Below are positions 62,522 through 64,000 of a stretch of DNA of 64,000 nt, one piece after another. Made by a program: the position numbers and the translations under genes. Within the stretch, counting starts at the first letter, position 1. Each line of letters begins with the position of its first letter. This DNA comes from Pseudoalteromonas caenipelagi (GTDB lineage: Bacteria > Pseudomonadota > Gammaproteobacteria > Enterobacterales > Alteromonadaceae): positions 1 through 64,000 of the forward strand of contig NZ_JABBPG010000007.1 in NCBI RefSeq assembly GCF_013140855.1, in the 5' to 3' direction. The notes beneath the pieces were generated by a model. The model searched no databases. It saw only the letters and a list, made by a program, of their open reading frames with translations, and was not told where the DNA came from.

Positions 62522-64000
62522 TTATTTATGATTTTCGTGCGCACTGTGCGCATCATTATTATCATCGGCTTTAGGGGTTATCTCCGTGATCACAAAGTCA
62601 TCCCTAATTTCAAAGGTAAAGGTGATTTCATCCCCTGCGCTGAACTGGTTTAAATCAATTTCATCGCTGACTAAAAAGTCCATGGTGGCAGCAGGGCGGT
62701 TCCACTTTTCAATGGCGCCACGGCTAATATTTAAAACTCTATTTTCTTTATCGATAGCATTGATCAGGCCATCAACGGTTGCGCTAGACACCTCATCTGA
62801 TGGCTGTGACATAATGTGAATGCCCGTTACTTGGTAGTTGCCCGCATCGGTTTTAGTTACTTCAAAGTGCAGAGTTTGACCGGCTTTTAAGGTGTTGATG
62901 TCTACTTGCTCGGCAACATCAAAGTCCATCGTCATCGCCGGCCAATCCCATTCTTTAACAGGGTCATGGGTAATATTCACCATGTTGTGAGAGGCCATTA
63001 CGCTGTTTATTTCACCTTGCATCCAAACGGCATTGGCGGGTGCATTGTCTTCCATGCGTTTAAAGTCGGAGTTCTTGCTTGATTCTGAGTCGATCAAGAA
63101 CTGTGCTGAGGTGACGACTTCATCATCTTGATTTAACCCGTCTAACACCTCGATGTACTGCTCGCCCACTCGGCCAATGGTTATCGCGATTGATTTAAAC
63201 TGACCGTCACCGAGCGCTAACACTACGCGGTCTTGTTTACCGGTGCGGATCACCGATTCTTTAGGCACCAAGATCACTGGATCATCAAGGTTGGCGTCAA
63301 TGGCCACTTGCGCAAACATATTGGGTTTTAGCTCATAATTTGGGTTATCAAATTTAAGGCGTACCCTTAAAGTGCGCGTTTTGCTGTTTAACACTGGGTA
63401 GACGTAATCTACGCTGCCTTGCCATGTTTTACCGGGCAAATAGTCTAGCGTCATGGTTACAGGTAAACCTTGCTTAATTAACGCGGTATCACGCTCGAAA
63501 ACCTCGGCCTCAACCCACACCTGATCCAACTTAGCAATACTCATTAAAGTATTACCTGGTTTGACATAGAAGCCTTCGCGTATCTTCAGCCCATCAATGA
63601 CCCCTGATTGCGGCGAGTAGAAGGTAATGGTCTGTTGGACCTGTTGGGTTTTTTCTAACTCACGAATAAACTGCTCAGATAATTGTAGGGCTTTTAGCCT
63701 GTCTTTTGCGGCATTAATAAGCGAACTATTGTTACGTTTTAGGGCGATCAGTAGCTCTTCTTGGGCATTTACTAATTGCGGAGAGTACAAGGTATATAAG
63801 GGTTGGCCTTTTTCGACAGGATTACCTACCGCTTTGATGAAAAGCTTTTCAATCCAACCATCAACCCTTGGGTGGATATGCAGTAATTGATCTTCGTCGT
63901 ATTGCACATAGCCCACAGTAGATACTTGCGTATGCATGCTTTTAAACTCAACGGGAGCGGTTCTGACCCCAAGGTTATTGATTACGTGAGGGGCAATTTT
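62522..64000 (-). CDS. cusB: CusB-type efflux adaptor with two CusF-like domains (5' end outside window)
   Basis: At least 492 residues; the frame runs through the window edge and the ATG at 63937 is an internal Met. The membrane-fusion part has DQLLHIHPRVDGWIEKLF, EELLIALKRNNSS (hairpin), then PQSGVIDGLKIREGFYVKPG and the beta-barrel (VILVPKESVIRTG). The C-terminal 170 residues hold two copies of a CusF-like fold: WDWPAMTMDF near 320 and WNRPAATMDF near 420 both carry the Trp and Met residues of the CusF Cu(I) site. In E. coli CusF is a separate chaperone; fusing two copies would hand copper directly to the pump. Confidence 0.88.
   Translation of the reverse strand, partial: KIAPHVINNLGVRTAPVEFKSMHTQVSTVGYVQYDEDQLLHIHPRVDGWIEKLFIKAVGNPVEKGQPLYTLYSPQLVNAQEELLIALKRNNSSLINAAKDRLKALQLSEQFIRELEKTQQVQQTITFYSPQSGVIDGLKIREGFYVKPGNTLMSIAKLDQVWVEAEVFERDTALIKQGLPVTMTLDYLPGKTWQGSVDYVYPVLNSKTRTLRVRLKFDNPNYELKPNMFAQVAIDANLDDPVILVPKESVIRTGKQDRVVLALGDGQFKSIAITIGRVGEQYIEVLDGLNQDDEVVTSAQFLIDSESSKNSDFKRMEDNAPANAVWMQGEINSVMASHNMVNITHDPVKEWDWPAMTMDFDVAEQVDINTLKAGQTLHFEVTKTDAGNYQVTGIHIMSQPSDEVSSATVDGLINAIDKENRVLNISRGAIEKWNRPAATMDFLVSDEIDLNQFSAGDEITFTFEIRDDFVITEITPKADDNNDAHSAHENHK

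Overview
The window looks like the accessory-rich chromosome of a marine gammaproteobacterium, most plausibly Pseudoalteromonas or a close relative. This is inferred from the AT-rich sequence, the CadC/TolB-type regulators, the intergenic palindromes of the CCTGAAcTTGtTTCAGG and ATCCTGACcttcGTCAGGAT types, and the gene families present. No rRNA, tRNA or CRISPR array was found.

Region 1 (1-20.6 kb) is an island broken up by insertion sequences. It opens with the end of an IS3-family element that has cut off the 5' part of a Tn7-type target-selection gene (TnsD C-terminus). A TniQ-family gene overlaps it by ATGA, and a decayed third TniQ tail follows. The downstream genes look like cargo with a cysteine, thiol and metalloid theme: a eukaryotic-type glutathione synthetase, serine acetyltransferase, a SigZ-like sigma factor, a Cys-type glutathione transferase, a bacterial-type prolyl-tRNA synthetase (probably a second copy), two ArsP-like permeases each with an ArsR-type regulator, a DAACS symporter, a porin and a PatB/MalY C-S lyase. 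IS3 and ISAs1 elements, some nested, interrupt them.

Region 2 (20.6-34.8 kb) holds a lipoprotein and a giant FG-GAP protein. Next is a MocR-controlled operon (class II aldolase, DHDPS-family lyase, Cys-rich winged-helix-like protein, formate/nitrite channel) with a clear triple operator. A second copy of the complete IS3 element, a PD-(D/E)XK-like protein and a repeat-rich AT-rich spacer follow.

Region 3 (34.8-42.9 kb) is the standout. It is a compact nine-gene operon with chorismate-lyase-like protein, AMP-dependent ligase, acyl carrier protein, HemN-like radical SAM enzyme, sulfotransferase, SDR, second sulfotransferase, GrpB-family protein and MATE exporter. It reads as a small-molecule pathway that loads an aromatic acid (inferred 4-hydroxybenzoate) on a carrier protein, tailors and sulfates it, and exports it. 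No ketosynthase or condensation domain is present. Palindromic repeat clusters lie on both sides.

Region 4 (43-57.5 kb) carries secreted and regulatory genes: esterase, membrane AraC regulator, S41-type protease, periplasmic binding protein, CadC-type regulator and metallo-beta-lactamase-fold hydrolase. It also contains an aegerolysin-like plus MACPF-like pair, arranged as a two-component pore-forming toxin, and a 52-residue peptide gene resembling a GG-leader RiPP or bacteriocin precursor beside a membrane protein.

Region 5 (57.6-64 kb) is a copper/silver efflux operon on the minus strand: a CusB-type adaptor with two CusF-like domains (running off the window), a CusA-type RND pump, and two PepSY membrane proteins, the last ending in a 2Fe-2S ferredoxin domain.
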